The position numbers and the translations under genes are program-made. Shown in pieces: positions 16,338 to 24,907 of a stretch of 28,178 bases of DNA. Every line of letters starts with the position of its first letter. Position 1 is the first letter of the stretch. The DNA is from Synergistales bacterium. GTDB lineage: Bacteria > Synergistota > Synergistia > Synergistales > Thermovirgaceae. The notes below the pieces were generated by a model, which ran no database searches, had not been told where the DNA came from, and worked only from the letters and a program-made list of their open reading frames with translations. The DNA lies in the NCBI GenBank assembly GCA_018434645.1, contig JAHDOX010000123.1:1-28178 (forward strand), in the 5' to 3' direction.

Positions 16338-17008
16338 TCGGTTGCATTCAAATCCACCAATAACTTTTCCGCTGCCCTGTTTTCCGCTTCTCTTATAGTT
16401 TTTCCAACTGCCGTTGCCATCGTTTTTCCATCTATAATTAACTTCACGGTATGAAGCGGTTCGTGGTCGGGTCCCTCCGTTTTCACAAGGTGGTATTCAG
16501 GCCGGGTTCTGCCCTTCGATTCCAGTAATTCCTGAAGCAGGGTTTTCGGGTTGCGACTTTCCCTGGAAAACAGGGATTTCCTTAATCGGCAGAAACGCGA
16601 AATTACATCAAAAGCGTGGTCGAAACCTCCGTCCAGATACAAGGCACCAAGGACAGCTTCGGCTGCGTCGGCCAAAACGGACGGGTTTTCTTTTCCCCTG
16701 CTTTTTTCAAGCCCTTTACCAAGGCGGATAACCTTACCAAGCCCAATTTCGCGGGCCCAATCGGCCAATGCCTCTTCGCAAACCAAAGCCGCCCGTCTTC
16801 GGCTTAAATCGCCTTCCGTATCATCGGGAAAGCTTTTCCAAAGGTAATGGGATACAGCCAATTGCAGTACCGCATCTCCAAGGAATTCAAGCCGTTCATT
16901 TGTATAAGGCAAACCGGACTCATTTGAAAATGACGCGTGTGTCAGGGCTTCTTCCAGATATTGTGGATTATGGAAAACATAGCCCAGAGCATCCTGGATT
17001 TCTTGCAA
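16328..17008 (-). CDS. rnc: Ribonuclease III
   Basis: Double-strand-specific RNase that processes rRNA precursors and cleaves mRNA hairpins. Seen: catalytic signature NERLEFLGDAVL (38-48) with Glu41 and Asp45, the second acidic pair Asp114 and Glu117 in LADAAEAVLGALY, and a C-terminal double-stranded RNA-binding domain (about 153-222). 226 residues. Start: TTG at 17008, 6 nt after the fabF stop and in the same frame, with AGGGA about 10 nt upstream. No ATG or GTG precedes the conserved N-terminus, so TTG is effectively forced. acpP-fabF-rnc is a common bacterial order. Confidence 0.96.
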   Translation of the reverse strand: MQEIQDALGYVFHNPQYLEEALTHASFSNESGLPYTNERLEFLGDAVLQLAVSHYLWKSFPDDTEGDLSRRRAALVCEEALADWAREIGLGKVIRLGKGLEKSRGKENPSVLADAAEAVLGALYLDGGFDHAFDVISRFCRLRKSLFSRESRNPKTLLQELLESKGRTRPEYHLVKTEGPDHEPLHTVKLIIDGKTMATAVGKTIREAENRAAEKLLVDLNATDCI

Positions 17009-17014
17009 TTGTTT

Positions 17015-18256
17015 TCATTCCCTGAATGATTCTACGGCAAGTACCGCGTTATGTCCCCCGAAACCGAAGCTGTTCACGATGGCCCGGTCAATGGTCTTTT
17101 TAAGGGGAGCACCATCCGGAACGACTTTCACCTGACATTCCGGATCTATTTCCTTACAGTTCACCGTCGGATGTACTATTCCCTCTACTATAGATTGCAA
17201 GGCGGCAATCAATTCAAGGCCACCAGCCGCACCCAGGCAGTGTCCTATCATGGATTTTGTAGAATTCACCAGAATATTGTATGTTTCTTCGCCAAATGCT
17301 TTTCGTATGGCGAGCGCTTCCATTTTGTCGTTTAATGCCGTAGACGTCCCGTGAGCGTTTATCAGCTGGACATCTCCCTTGCCCCAGCCTGCTTTTTCAA
17401 CGGCCTGCAACATCGCCTTTGCGGGTGTCACCGCTTCCGGATCCGGCGCAGTTATGTGATAGGCATCGCAATTCGACCCGAATCCCTTGACCTCGGCATA
17501 TATTTTTGCTCCCCTGCGCTTTGCGTGTTCAAGTTCTTCGAACACAAGAACTCCAGCTCCTTCTCCCATGACGAAACCGTCACGATGAACATCGAAGGGC
17601 CTTGAAGCATGCTCGGGGTCGTCGTTTCTTGTCGAAAGTGCCTTCATGGCTCCGAAACCCGCTACAGCTACCGGTGTGATGGCTGCTTCCGATCCTCCGG
17701 CCAGCAATATGTCCGCATCACCGCGTCCTATTGTATGAAAGGCTTCACCCATTGTGTGCGTTGCCGTGGCGCAAGCTGTTACAACACATATATTGGGCCC
17801 CTTGGCCCTCAAGCGAATGGCGACATAGGCAGCAGGCATGTTGCTGAGCATCATGGGAACGTAAAAAGGTCCGACTCTTGCAGGTCCTTTTTCCAGCAGG
17901 ACCTTTGTGCCCTCATAGTTCGTGGAAATACCTCCCTCGCCGCTTCCTATGAAAACACCAAACCTGTCCGGATCGAGGCCTTCGGTATCCAGGCCGGCGT
18001 CTTTTACGGCAAGGTCAGCTGCAGCAACGGCAAACTGTATAACCCTGTCGGCTCGCCGCGCTTCCTTGCGTTCCATCCAGTCATCAGGTTTAAAATCCTG
18101 GACTTCAGCTGCAATACGGGAAGGGAAATCCGTCGTGTCGAAAAGAGTTATTTCTCCTACACCGTTTTTCCCTTCCGAAAGAGCTTTCCAGTAGTTTTCT
18201 TTCCCTATGGCGATAGGGCTTACAACACCCAAGCCCGTAATTACGACCCTTTTCAC
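17015..18256 (-). CDS. fabF: 3-oxoacyl-ACP synthase II
   Basis: Condensing enzyme for fatty-acid elongation with malonyl-ACP. Seen: the catalytic triad Cys162 (VTACATATH), His302 (NAHGTSTALND) and His339 (SMIGHCLGAAG), plus a C-terminal NSFGFGGHNA. 413 residues, normal length. Start: GTG at 18256 with GGAG 9 nt upstream. It is separated from acpP by 89 nt that contain a large stem-loop, unlike the tight spacing elsewhere in the operon. Confidence 0.98.
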   Translation of the reverse strand: MKRVVITGLGVVSPIAIGKENYWKALSEGKNGVGEITLFDTTDFPSRIAAEVQDFKPDDWMERKEARRADRVIQFAVAAADLAVKDAGLDTEGLDPDRFGVFIGSGEGGISTNYEGTKVLLEKGPARVGPFYVPMMLSNMPAAYVAIRLRAKGPNICVVTACATATHTMGEAFHTIGRGDADILLAGGSEAAITPVAVAGFGAMKALSTRNDDPEHASRPFDVHRDGFVMGEGAGVLVFEELEHAKRRGAKIYAEVKGFGSNCDAYHITAPDPEAVTPAKAMLQAVEKAGWGKGDVQLINAHGTSTALNDKMEALAIRKAFGEETYNILVNSTKSMIGHCLGAAGGLELIAALQSIVEGIVHPTVNCKEIDPECQVKVVPDGAPLKKTIDRAIVNSFGFGGHNAVLAVESFRE

Positions 18257-18276
18257 GCCGGTTCACTCCTTTTGGC

Positions 18277-18342
18277 TCCCGGACCGATTCCAAAACCCCG
18301 GTCGGGCGCAGGACTGATTCCTGCGCCCTCCATGGTCCGGGA
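18277..18342 (-). other. Large nested stem-loop between acpP and fabF
   Basis: An inner perfect 10-bp hairpin, GGGCGCAGGA/TCCTGCGCCC with a 5-nt loop (18304-18328), is enclosed by a perfect 9-bp outer stem, TCCCGGACC/GGTCCGGGA (18342-18334 with 18285-18277). There is no T run after it, so it is not a standard terminator. It begins 3 nt after the acpP stop. Likely roles are protecting the acpP mRNA 3' end, partial termination, or an RNase processing site. Confidence 0.7.
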
Positions 18343-18345
18343 GAA

Positions 18346-18597
18346 CTATTCTTCAACGCCGAGCTTGTTCTTGATGTAATCCATTGCTTCGCCAACATTC
18401 GTAAGTTTCTCGGCATCTTCATCCGGAATCTCGATGTCAAATTCTTCTTCGATCCCCATAATGAGCTCGACTATATCCAGCGAGTCTGCGCCAAGATCCT
18501 CGACGAAGGAAGCTTCCGGCTTGATCTGTTCCTCCTCCACATCGAGCCTGTCCATGACGATTTCCTTGAGGCGGGTTGTAATTTCTTCCATTTTCAC
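18346..18597 (-). CDS. acpP: Acyl carrier protein
   Basis: Small acidic protein that carries growing acyl chains on a phosphopantetheine arm. Seen: the attachment serine Ser39 in EDLGADSLDIVEL, and acidic helix II residues that dock the fab enzymes. 83 residues. Start: GTG at 18597 has GGAGGTGA, with 8 nt from GGAGG to the start; the ATG two codons later would leave 14 nt. It sits between fabG and fabF and is followed by the strong stem-loop at 18277-18342, which may help it accumulate above its neighbours. Confidence 0.98.
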   Translation of the reverse strand: MKMEEITTRLKEIVMDRLDVEEEQIKPEASFVEDLGADSLDIVELIMGIEEEFDIEIPDEDAEKLTNVGEAMDYIKNKLGVEE

Positions 18598-18637
18598 TCT
18601 ACTCACCTCCTTTTCCGTCAATCTTCGAAAACGATTT

Positions 18638-19384
18638 CTACGACATGGTCATGCCACCGTCAACGGCGATGACCTGGCCATTAATATAAGAGGCTTTATC
18701 TGATACCAGAAACGCTACAACCCCGGCGATATCTTCAGGTTTACCCATGCGCCCTGTCGGGATCTGCCCCAACATAGCTTCCCGGTATTTTCCCGGGAGT
18801 ACCGCTGTCATATCCGTTTCGATAAATCCCGGAGCAACGGCATTTGCGGTTATATTTCTAGACCCCATCTCCCTTGCAACACTTTTGGTGAAACCGATAA
18901 CGCCCGCTTTGGCTGCGGCATAGTTAGCTTGTCCCTGGTTGCCGACAAGCGCGATTACCGAAGATATATTAACAATTCTACCCCACCTGGATTTGGCCAT
19001 TCCTCGGATAGCTCTTCGGGTAACCAGAAAAACCGAATTCAGGTCAGCTGAAATGACGTCCTTCCATTCGTCGTCTTTCATACGCATAAGTATGTTGTCC
19101 CGGGTAATGCCGGCATTGTTCACCAACACCAGAACAGTGCCCATACGTTCCTCTATTTCACAGAAAAGTCTTTCAACTTCTTCCGCTTTCGAAACATCCG
19201 CCTGAAACACCTCGGCGGAGACGCCTTCCTCCTGCAGGAGCTTTGCTACTTCTTCCGCGCTTTCACGCGACCTGTTGTAATTGATGGCAACACTGTAACC
19301 CATTTTCCCCAATTCGAGGGAAACTGCCTTTCCTATTCCTCTTCCACCTCCGGTTACAAGTGCAACAGTAGAGGATCCTGTCAT
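18638..19384 (-). CDS. fabG: 3-oxoacyl-ACP reductase
   Basis: NADPH-dependent reductase of the fatty-acid cycle, short-chain dehydrogenase family. Seen: cofactor motif TGGGRGIG (11-18), NNAG (89-92), catalytic Ser142, Tyr155 and Lys159 in the NISSV and YAAAK motifs, and a C-terminal INGQVIAVDGG. 248 residues. ATG at 19384 is 3 nt after the fabD stop, with GGGAG 10 nt upstream inside the fabD end. Confidence 0.98.
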   Translation of the reverse strand: MTGSSTVALVTGGGRGIGKAVSLELGKMGYSVAINYNRSRESAEEVAKLLQEEGVSAEVFQADVSKAEEVERLFCEIEERMGTVLVLVNNAGITRDNILMRMKDDEWKDVISADLNSVFLVTRRAIRGMAKSRWGRIVNISSVIALVGNQGQANYAAAKAGVIGFTKSVAREMGSRNITANAVAPGFIETDMTAVLPGKYREAMLGQIPTGRMGKPEDIAGVVAFLVSDKASYINGQVIAVDGGMTMS

Positions 19385-19387
19385 ATC

Positions 19388-20335
19388 TTACTCACTCCCG
19401 ACCATACTAAGGACAAAATTTTCTGCTTCTTCGGGTTTTCCGACGGTAACCGTCTTCACACCTTTAACGGTACGGCGGATAAGCCCCGTAAGTACTGACC
19501 CAGGCCCAATCTCTGCAAAGGTATCCACTCCCATGGAAAACAAGAACTCTATGGTATCCTGCCATAAAACAGGGCTATAGGTCTGAAGATACAATGATCG
19601 TTTTATCTCCCGGACATCCTCCACAGGCTTTGCGGAAACGTTGGTAATCACGGGCCACTCCGGTTTTCGCCATGTACATTCTTCGAAGGCTTCCTGCAAC
19701 TTTTGGGCCACAGGTTCCATAAGCCTGCAATGAAAAGGCGCACTGACTTTGAGTTTTACAGTCTTTTTCGCGCCGCCTTCTTTGGCTAAAATCATCGCCT
19801 TTTCTACGGCTTCCGTTTCTCCGGATATGACTATCTGGCCCGGAGCATTGAAATTTGCAGCTTCACAAACACCTTCAGATGAGATTTGCTCACATATTTC
19901 ATGGACTTTTTTACGGTCAATTCCCAGTAAAGCCGCCATCGTCCCTTTGCCCAGCGGAACCGCTTCCTGCATGAGACGCCCCCTGAGATGGACAAGACGC
20001 ACCCCTTCGGCGAGACCTAGAGTACCGGCCGCAACGAGAGCCGAATACTCTCCAAGGCTATGGCCTGCCACATAGGCAGGATTCGGCACGTAACCGAACT
20101 CTTCCTTCAGGGCGAAGTAGGCAGCCAGGCTTACCGTGAGTATAGCAGGCTGAGCAAACTCCGTTTTTTGCAGCTCTTCTTCGGGCCCTTCCAGAATGAG
20201 CTTGCTGAGTTCGAAACCCAGGGCATCATCCACACGTTCGAAGACACGCCGGGAAGATTTATACTTTTCAATGAGCAAGCGCCCCATACCTGTTTCCTGC
20301 GAGCCTTGTCCGGGAAACACCATAGCGTAAGACAT
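19388..20335 (-). CDS. fabD: Malonyl-CoA:ACP transacylase
   Basis: Moves malonyl groups from CoA to ACP, supplying the extender unit. Seen: FPGQGSQ (7-13), the nucleophile Ser93 in GHSLGEYSA, and catalytic His202 in SAPFHCRLM. 315 residues, full length. Start: ATG at 20335 with GAGG 10 nt upstream; 14 nt after the fabK stop. Confidence 0.98.
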   Translation of the reverse strand: MSYAMVFPGQGSQETGMGRLLIEKYKSSRRVFERVDDALGFELSKLILEGPEEELQKTEFAQPAILTVSLAAYFALKEEFGYVPNPAYVAGHSLGEYSALVAAGTLGLAEGVRLVHLRGRLMQEAVPLGKGTMAALLGIDRKKVHEICEQISSEGVCEAANFNAPGQIVISGETEAVEKAMILAKEGGAKKTVKLKVSAPFHCRLMEPVAQKLQEAFEECTWRKPEWPVITNVSAKPVEDVREIKRSLYLQTYSPVLWQDTIEFLFSMGVDTFAEIGPGSVLTGLIRRTVKGVKTVTVGKPEEAENFVLSMVGSE

Positions 20336-20349
20336 TTAGTCAATACCTC

Positions 20350-21300
20350 TCATTCAAAGAGATTATGCTGCAGGAATCGCAGGACGTTAGTAGTTTTCCC
20401 GAACATTTCACGAATGATTTTTTCAGCCGGCTCGACTGAACTTACAAGCCCTGCAGACTGTCCTGCCATGACGGACCCCCACTCGACGTCACCGTCGATG
20501 ACAGCCGCTTTCAACTTGCCCGTTCCGAATGCCTCCAGTTCTTCCACGGGTGTACCTCTTTTTTCAAGCTCCTGAAATTCTTTCGTAAACTTGTTTTGGA
20601 TGCACCGGACTGGATGTCCCGTAGATATTCCGGTGACAACGGTGCTTCTGTCTCTTGCCTCTATAATTTTGCACTTGTAGGCATCATGAGCTCTCGATTC
20701 GCTGCAACAGGCAAACCTCGTTCCGACCTGAACTCCTTCCGCCCCCAAAGCGAAAGCCGCTACTACGCCACGCTCGTCTGCGATGCCTCCTGCCGCGATA
20801 ACAGGTATATCTACGGTATCCACGATCTGCGGCACGAGGACCATGCTCGTAATTTCCCCTATATGACCCCCTGCTTCCATCCCCTCGGCAATAACCGCAT
20901 CCGCGCCTTGCCGCGCGACACGTTTGGCGTATGCTGTAGAGGCTATGACAGGAATTATTTTAGTCCCCAGGGGTTTCAGCCTCTCTATAACCTTTCCCGG
21001 GCTTCCGGCTCCGGTAGTAACTACGGGAACCCTCTGCCTGGCAACGACTTCCACGGCATCATCCGCCGTCGGCGACATAAGCATTATGTTCACGGCGAAA
21101 GGTTTGTCCGTCAGTGTTTTCGCTTTTTGGATTTCCTTTTCCAGAAGCTCCGGCGGCATACTACCTGCAGCTATAACTCCAAGCCCTCCCCCGTTGCTCA
21201 CAGCTGCAGCGAGCTGGGCGTCTGCGACCCAGGCCATACCCCCTTGAAGGACGGGATATTCGATGTCCAGGAGTTTTTTCACTCGGTTATTTTTAAGCAT
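20350..21300 (-). CDS. fabK: Enoyl-ACP reductase II (FabK, FMN-dependent)
   Basis: Final reduction step of each elongation round, by an FMN enzyme unrelated to FabI. Seen: YPVLQGGMAWVAD near the N-terminus, VNIMLMSP, the VTTGAGSPG phosphate region, AEGMEAGGHIGE with the conserved His, IPVIAAGGIAD and EGVQVGTRF. The match to pneumococcal FabK is close throughout. Related nitronate monooxygenases are the alternative, but the fab operon context decides. FabK enzymes are known to be insensitive to triclosan. Start: ATG at 21300 with GAGGTG 7 nt upstream; a TTG at 21315 is less likely. 316 residues. Confidence 0.96.
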   Translation of the reverse strand: MLKNNRVKKLLDIEYPVLQGGMAWVADAQLAAAVSNGGGLGVIAAGSMPPELLEKEIQKAKTLTDKPFAVNIMLMSPTADDAVEVVARQRVPVVTTGAGSPGKVIERLKPLGTKIIPVIASTAYAKRVARQGADAVIAEGMEAGGHIGEITSMVLVPQIVDTVDIPVIAAGGIADERGVVAAFALGAEGVQVGTRFACCSESRAHDAYKCKIIEARDRSTVVTGISTGHPVRCIQNKFTKEFQELEKRGTPVEELEAFGTGKLKAAVIDGDVEWGSVMAGQSAGLVSSVEPAEKIIREMFGKTTNVLRFLQHNLFE

Positions 21301-21311
21301 TGCAAAGCACC

Positions 21312-22304
21312 TCAAATCTGCAACAATATGGCACCATAAGTCATACCGGATCCGAAACTGGCAAGCATGACCCTGTCGCCTTTTTTAAGCTTGCCGCTCT
21401 CAATCCCCTCATGAAGAGCCAAAAAAATAGAAGCGGCTGAGGTATTCCCATACTTGTCCAGGTTCACGATCGATTTTTCCGGGTCGACTTTCAATCTTTT
21501 CTGGATACCTTCGATAATCCGTATGTTCGCCTGATGAAAGATCCAACAGTCCACGTCCCTGGGTTCTACGCGGGCATCCCGACACACTTTTTTCAAAAAA
21601 CCCGGCAAAACGGTGTTGACGTATTTGAAAACTTCGTTGCCTTTCATTTTCACGGAATGTTCCTTGGCCTCTACGGTTTCATGAGTTGCCGGTTTTTCCA
21701 CGAGCCCTCCGGGAAAAATGATGTAGTCCCACTTCCCGCCATCGGCGTGAAGCTCCACGGCGAGAAAGGCATTGCTTCCTTCCCCCCGGCTTAAAACGGC
21801 TGCCCCGGCGCCATCGCCGAAAAGAACGCAAGTATTTCTGTCGCTCCAGTCAATAAGTTTCGATAATACTTCCGCTCCTATGACAAGGACATTTTTCCAA
21901 AGTCCACTCCCGACTCCTGCGGCTGCAGTCGCAAGGGCGTAAATACATCCGGTACATCCAGCCTGAACATCGAACGCGCCAGCCATGGAGGCTCCCAAAA
22001 GATGCTGTACCTTCGGGCCCACGCCCGGAAAGAGCGTATCAGGCGAATTAGTACCGACTATGATCATATCTATATCATCGGCTGACATTCCTGCCGCCTT
22101 CAAGGCGGCCAAGCCGGCCCTGGCCGCAATCTCGCTGGTGAGTTCGTTTTCCGAGATTCGCCTTTCACGTATCCCCGTGCGGCTTGTTATCCATTCATTG
22201 CTTGTATCCACCATTTTCTCCAGATCATCATTTGTGAGCACTTTTTCCGGGACATACATTCCCGTTCCCTTGAGGGCAACGGGAATGTCGAATTCAATTC
22301 CCAC
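21312..22304 (-). CDS. fabH: 3-oxoacyl-ACP synthase III
   Basis: Starts fatty-acid synthesis by condensing acetyl-CoA with malonyl-ACP. Seen: active-site Cys117 (VQAGCTGC), His257 (FHQANIRI) and Asn287 (YGNTSAAS), plus NEWITSRTGIRERR near 37-49. 330 residues. Start: GTG at 22304 with AAGGAGGAG just upstream (8 nt from GGAGG). It overlaps the plsX stop by 11 bases. A longer in-frame start at 22364 lies well inside plsX and would add a non-conserved tail. Confidence 0.97.
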   Translation of the reverse strand: MGIEFDIPVALKGTGMYVPEKVLTNDDLEKMVDTSNEWITSRTGIRERRISENELTSEIAARAGLAALKAAGMSADDIDMIIVGTNSPDTLFPGVGPKVQHLLGASMAGAFDVQAGCTGCIYALATAAAGVGSGLWKNVLVIGAEVLSKLIDWSDRNTCVLFGDGAGAAVLSRGEGSNAFLAVELHADGGKWDYIIFPGGLVEKPATHETVEAKEHSVKMKGNEVFKYVNTVLPGFLKKVCRDARVEPRDVDCWIFHQANIRIIEGIQKRLKVDPEKSIVNLDKYGNTSAASIFLALHEGIESGKLKKGDRVMLASFGSGMTYGAILLQI

Positions 22305-23307
22305 TCCGCACTCCTCCTTCCTCGAGTTCCTCAACAATTGCCTGTACGCCGTTCTTGCTGACAAAATCTCTTGTTACACCAAGAGCGCTGCTTATTGCCC
22401 TTGCCTTTGACCTGCCATGGGCCTTTATGACGGCTCCGTTTACTCCGAGAAGTGGTGTTCCTCCCGTTCTTTCATAATCGAAACGCCGTGACAACTCCTT
22501 AAGCATGGGAAGCATAAAAGCCATGCCGATCTTGGCAAGGAAACGTTTTTGTATCTCGGCTTTCATCAACGAAAAAAGGGCCACTCCCGTTCCTTCTATG
22601 AACTTCAGAAGAATGTTTCCCGTAAGCCCCTCACAGACCACGACGTCGGTAACGCCTATAGGTATATCCTGCCCCTCCACGTTTCCCACGAAGTTCAAGT
22701 GAGAATTTTTGAAAAGGTTGCGTGTTTCCTGTATAAGTTCGTCTCCCTTTATTTCTTCCGAACCGTTGGAAAGCAATCCTATCATTGGTCGTTCGACAGA
22801 CTGTATGGTCCGCATGTAAACGTCTCCCATCAGCGCGAACTGGTACAGGTTGAGCGGCTTGCACCTGACTGTCGCGCCTACATCGATGAGCAGACTGACA
22901 CGTTCAACGGCTGGCAGGGGGATCCCCAGTCCCGGTCTGTCAATACCCTTTATACGTCCCACTATGAGTACTCCACCGGCGACAATGGCTCCGGTATTTC
23001 CTGCAGATACGCAACCGACTGCTTCCCCGGAATGAACCATCTGCATGGCAATGTGAAGACTTGATTTTCGTTTTCTACGAATGGCCACGGCGGGAGCTTC
23101 GGCCATATCGATTACTTCATCCGCTTCTACGATGTGCAGCCTTTTCATAATATCCGCAGACACCGACCCCAAGTGGGGTTTTATAGCATCCGGCCTGCCT
23201 ACGAGTGCGATCTCTATATCGTTATGCTGACTGCAAGCAAGGATCGCCCCCTTGCAAATCTCCACGGGCGCGTGATCGCCGCCCATTGCATCCAGTGCTA
23301 TCAACAC
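22294..23307 (-). CDS. plsX: Phosphate acyltransferase PlsX
   Basis: Converts acyl-ACP to acyl-phosphate, the donor for PlsY in phosphatidic acid synthesis, linking the fab pathway to membrane lipid. Seen: ALDAMGGDHAP at the N-terminus (5-15), SAGNTGAIVAGG near 101, a GLLSNGSEEIKG motif near 197 and YERTGGTPLLGV near 280. 337 residues. Start: GTG at 23307, with GGAG about 8 nt upstream. It follows fapR by 30 nt and overlaps fabH. Confidence 0.97.
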   Translation of the reverse strand: MLIALDAMGGDHAPVEICKGAILACSQHNDIEIALVGRPDAIKPHLGSVSADIMKRLHIVEADEVIDMAEAPAVAIRRKRKSSLHIAMQMVHSGEAVGCVSAGNTGAIVAGGVLIVGRIKGIDRPGLGIPLPAVERVSLLIDVGATVRCKPLNLYQFALMGDVYMRTIQSVERPMIGLLSNGSEEIKGDELIQETRNLFKNSHLNFVGNVEGQDIPIGVTDVVVCEGLTGNILLKFIEGTGVALFSLMKAEIQKRFLAKIGMAFMLPMLKELSRRFDYERTGGTPLLGVNGAVIKAHGRSKARAISSALGVTRDFVSKNGVQAIVEELEEGGVRSGN

Positions 23308-23337
23308 GTCGATCTCTCCTCTGTCACTCTTTCGATC

Positions 23338-23919
23338 TTACCGGCTTTCGTGAAGACACTCGGAATCCTTGACAACGGTAATGAAACGTCCCAGGAATAT
23401 TTCCCGATCGCCTACCCTTGTCCTTACGCTGACCACATATTTATTTCCCTTTCGGGTGCCGACTTTCGCCTTGGCTATGAGTCGCTCTCCAACTTTGGCC
23501 GGCAGACGATATCTTACTCTTGCTGCACCGGTAAACACCAGGTCGGCTTCAATAACGGCTATCGCCAGCGAACTGGCCTGGGCATATATGTAGTGATCGG
23601 AGACAAGTTCCGTATGCCTGAAAGCCATTTCAGAAGTGGTCGTCAAAATAGACAGGGCGCCACTGTTAGGCTGAAGGTCTATCAGTTCTCCTATTACTTC
23701 TTCCCGTTTAAGGGAGCGGAGCCGTGAAAAGGCCTGCTGGGCCATCACACGCATCCTTTCCCTTACCTCCGGGATACCGAGAGTCACCCTGTCGAGACGT
23801 ATGGTACTTATACTCACGTTAAGCAGGCGGGCAAGCTCTTCATCCGTAAGCAGAGGATCGGCCTTAAGTTCTGCCTGTATACGCCTTTGCCTGGCAAGCT
23901 TTCCAGAGGAACGAACCAT
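23338..23919 (-). CDS. fapR: Transcription factor FapR
   Basis: Repressor of fatty-acid and phospholipid genes whose ligand in Bacillus is malonyl-CoA. Seen: an N-terminal helix-turn-helix (about 25-46, SISTIRLDRVTLGIPE closely matching the Bacillus protein) and a hotdog-fold effector domain (about 75-185) with EVIGELIDL and YAQASSLAIAVI. 193 residues. Start: ATG at 23919 with TAAGGA 8 nt upstream; an ATG three codons earlier is possible. It is first in the fab operon behind its own promoter, so autoregulation is likely. I could not find the Bacillus-type operator by eye. Confidence 0.95.
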   Translation of the reverse strand: MVRSSGKLARQRRIQAELKADPLLTDEELARLLNVSISTIRLDRVTLGIPEVRERMRVMAQQAFSRLRSLKREEVIGELIDLQPNSGALSILTTTSEMAFRHTELVSDHYIYAQASSLAIAVIEADLVFTGAARVRYRLPAKVGERLIAKAKVGTRKGNKYVVSVRTRVGDREIFLGRFITVVKDSECLHESR

Positions 23920-23969
23920 TTCCCTCATCCTTACCACCAGATAATAACATCAGATATCACAACATGGTG

Positions 23970-23998
23970 AGTATATATAGGGAAAGCTGCACGGTCAA
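23970..23998 (-). promoter_or_regulatory. Promoter of the fapR-fab operon
   Basis: Minus-strand TTGACC (23998-23993), a 17-nt spacer, and TATACT (23975-23970), each 5/6 to consensus. Transcription would start near 23963, about 45 nt before fapR. It sits directly after the rpmF terminator, so it defines the start of the lipid operon. Confidence 0.72.
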
Positions 23999-24002
23999 TA
24001 GC

Positions 24003-24041
24003 AAAACCGGCATGGAAGAAGTTTACCATCCCCATGCCGGC
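24003..24041 (-). terminator. Terminator after rpmF
   Basis: Minus-strand CCGGCATGG (24040-24032) and CCATGCCGG (24015-24007) form a perfect 9-bp stem with a 16-nt loop, followed by TTTT (24006-24003). The T tract is short, so some readthrough into fapR is possible. It lies 41 nt past the rpmF stop. Confidence 0.72.
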
Positions 24042-24081
24042 TTAAAACTTGATTTTTGTCGTTATTTCCTTTTGTTATTTT

Positions 24082-24294
24082 TCAGGATTCGTCATTTTGC
24101 CCTTCGCCGGAGGCTTTTTCCACCTTTACTTTTCTCCCCCTGTAATATCCGCATTCAGGGCATGCCCGGTGCGTGAGGATAACTTCCCCGCACTGGGAGC
24201 AAGTAGTCATCGCAGGTGACTTTAGTGCTCCGAGCCATTTGGCCTTTCTGTTATGTGTTCTTGCATGCGAAGTCTTATTTTTGGGTACCGCCAT
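24082..24294 (-). CDS. rpmF: Ribosomal protein bL32
   Basis: Small protein of the 50S subunit. Seen: N-terminal MAVPKNKTSHARTHNRKAKW, the usual bL32 start, and a zinc ribbon with Cys32, Cys35, Cys45 and Cys48. 70 residues with an acidic tail. Start: ATG at 24294 with AAAGGGGGG 7 nt upstream, inside the end of the DUF177 gene, which it overlaps by 20 bases. The four-cysteine form is the zinc-binding version of bL32. Confidence 0.98.
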   Translation of the reverse strand: MAVPKNKTSHARTHNRKAKWLGALKSPAMTTCSQCGEVILTHRACPECGYYRGRKVKVEKASGEGQNDES

Positions 24295-24907
24295 TTTCTG
24301 TCCCCCCTTTTCTGTCGTCCTCCGGCTTTTTCTCGGAAAGGATATCCGCCAGCACATCGAACCTGGGGTCCTTTCCCGATTCCCCGCAGGAACAATTCTC
24401 GTAATTCCTGTTGGAACCACAAACGGGACATATGCCCTTGCAATCCTCACGGCAAAGCACTTTTTCGGGCAATGCCATCACCAACGTCTCCCAGACCTGA
24501 TCAGCGATATCGATAGACGTGGTGTTTTTGCTTGTCAAAACCGTGTGCTCGTCGCTTTCGGCAGCCTCTTTTTCCGACTCGTCGAATGACGAAACATAAA
24601 AATACCGGAATTCATTGTCAAAAGCAAGTTCCACCTTTTCAAGGCATCTTGAACAGGCAGCCTCGCCCTTGGCTCTTATTTTGATATCAATTATTACGCG
24701 TTCCCGGTGTCGTTCTACAGTCGCTCCGGTTTCGACTTCGCCGTCGAAGAAGAATGTCTGTCCGCCAAAGGGGACATAACCTTGTAGTGGCAGTTTCCAA
24801 AGGAACTCGTAGTTTTTCCCGCTTTCGAACTGCCCGGTCTGGACAGGGCAACTCCAGTTTTGCGGGCGACTGTCTATACGCTGGCGGTTCCCTTCCGAAA
24901 AGGCCAT
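24275..24907 (-). CDS. yceD: DUF177 / YceD family protein
   Basis: Family found next to rpmF in most bacteria and linked to 23S rRNA or large-subunit assembly; the exact role is not settled here. Seen: CSRCLE near 85-90, then a cysteine cluster LCREDCKGICPVCGSNRNYENCSC (about 150-173) that could bind metal, and DPRFDVLADIL near 179. 210 residues. Start: ATG at 24907 directly after the ackA stop. No well-spaced ribosome binding site is visible (GGAG is 15 nt away), so coupling to ackA translation is likely. Confidence 0.9.
   Translation of the reverse strand: MAFSEGNRQRIDSRPQNWSCPVQTGQFESGKNYEFLWKLPLQGYVPFGGQTFFFDGEVETGATVERHRERVIIDIKIRAKGEAACSRCLEKVELAFDNEFRYFYVSSFDESEKEAAESDEHTVLTSKNTTSIDIADQVWETLVMALPEKVLCREDCKGICPVCGSNRNYENCSCGESGKDPRFDVLADILSEKKPEDDRKGGTENGGTQK

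Noticed and set aside
17609..18379. Long plus-strand open frame opposite fabF
   Set aside because: The minus strand encodes FabF with intact Cys-His-His catalytic residues; the plus frame has no recognisable motif or ribosome site.
20596..21339. Plus-strand open frame of 247 codons opposite fabK
   Set aside because: FabK is conserved along its length on the minus strand; the opposite frame is a by-product of its codon use.
23920..23998. Bacillus-type FapR operator near the fapR promoter
   Set aside because: No palindrome resembling the known operator; only a weak repeat around GATATC.
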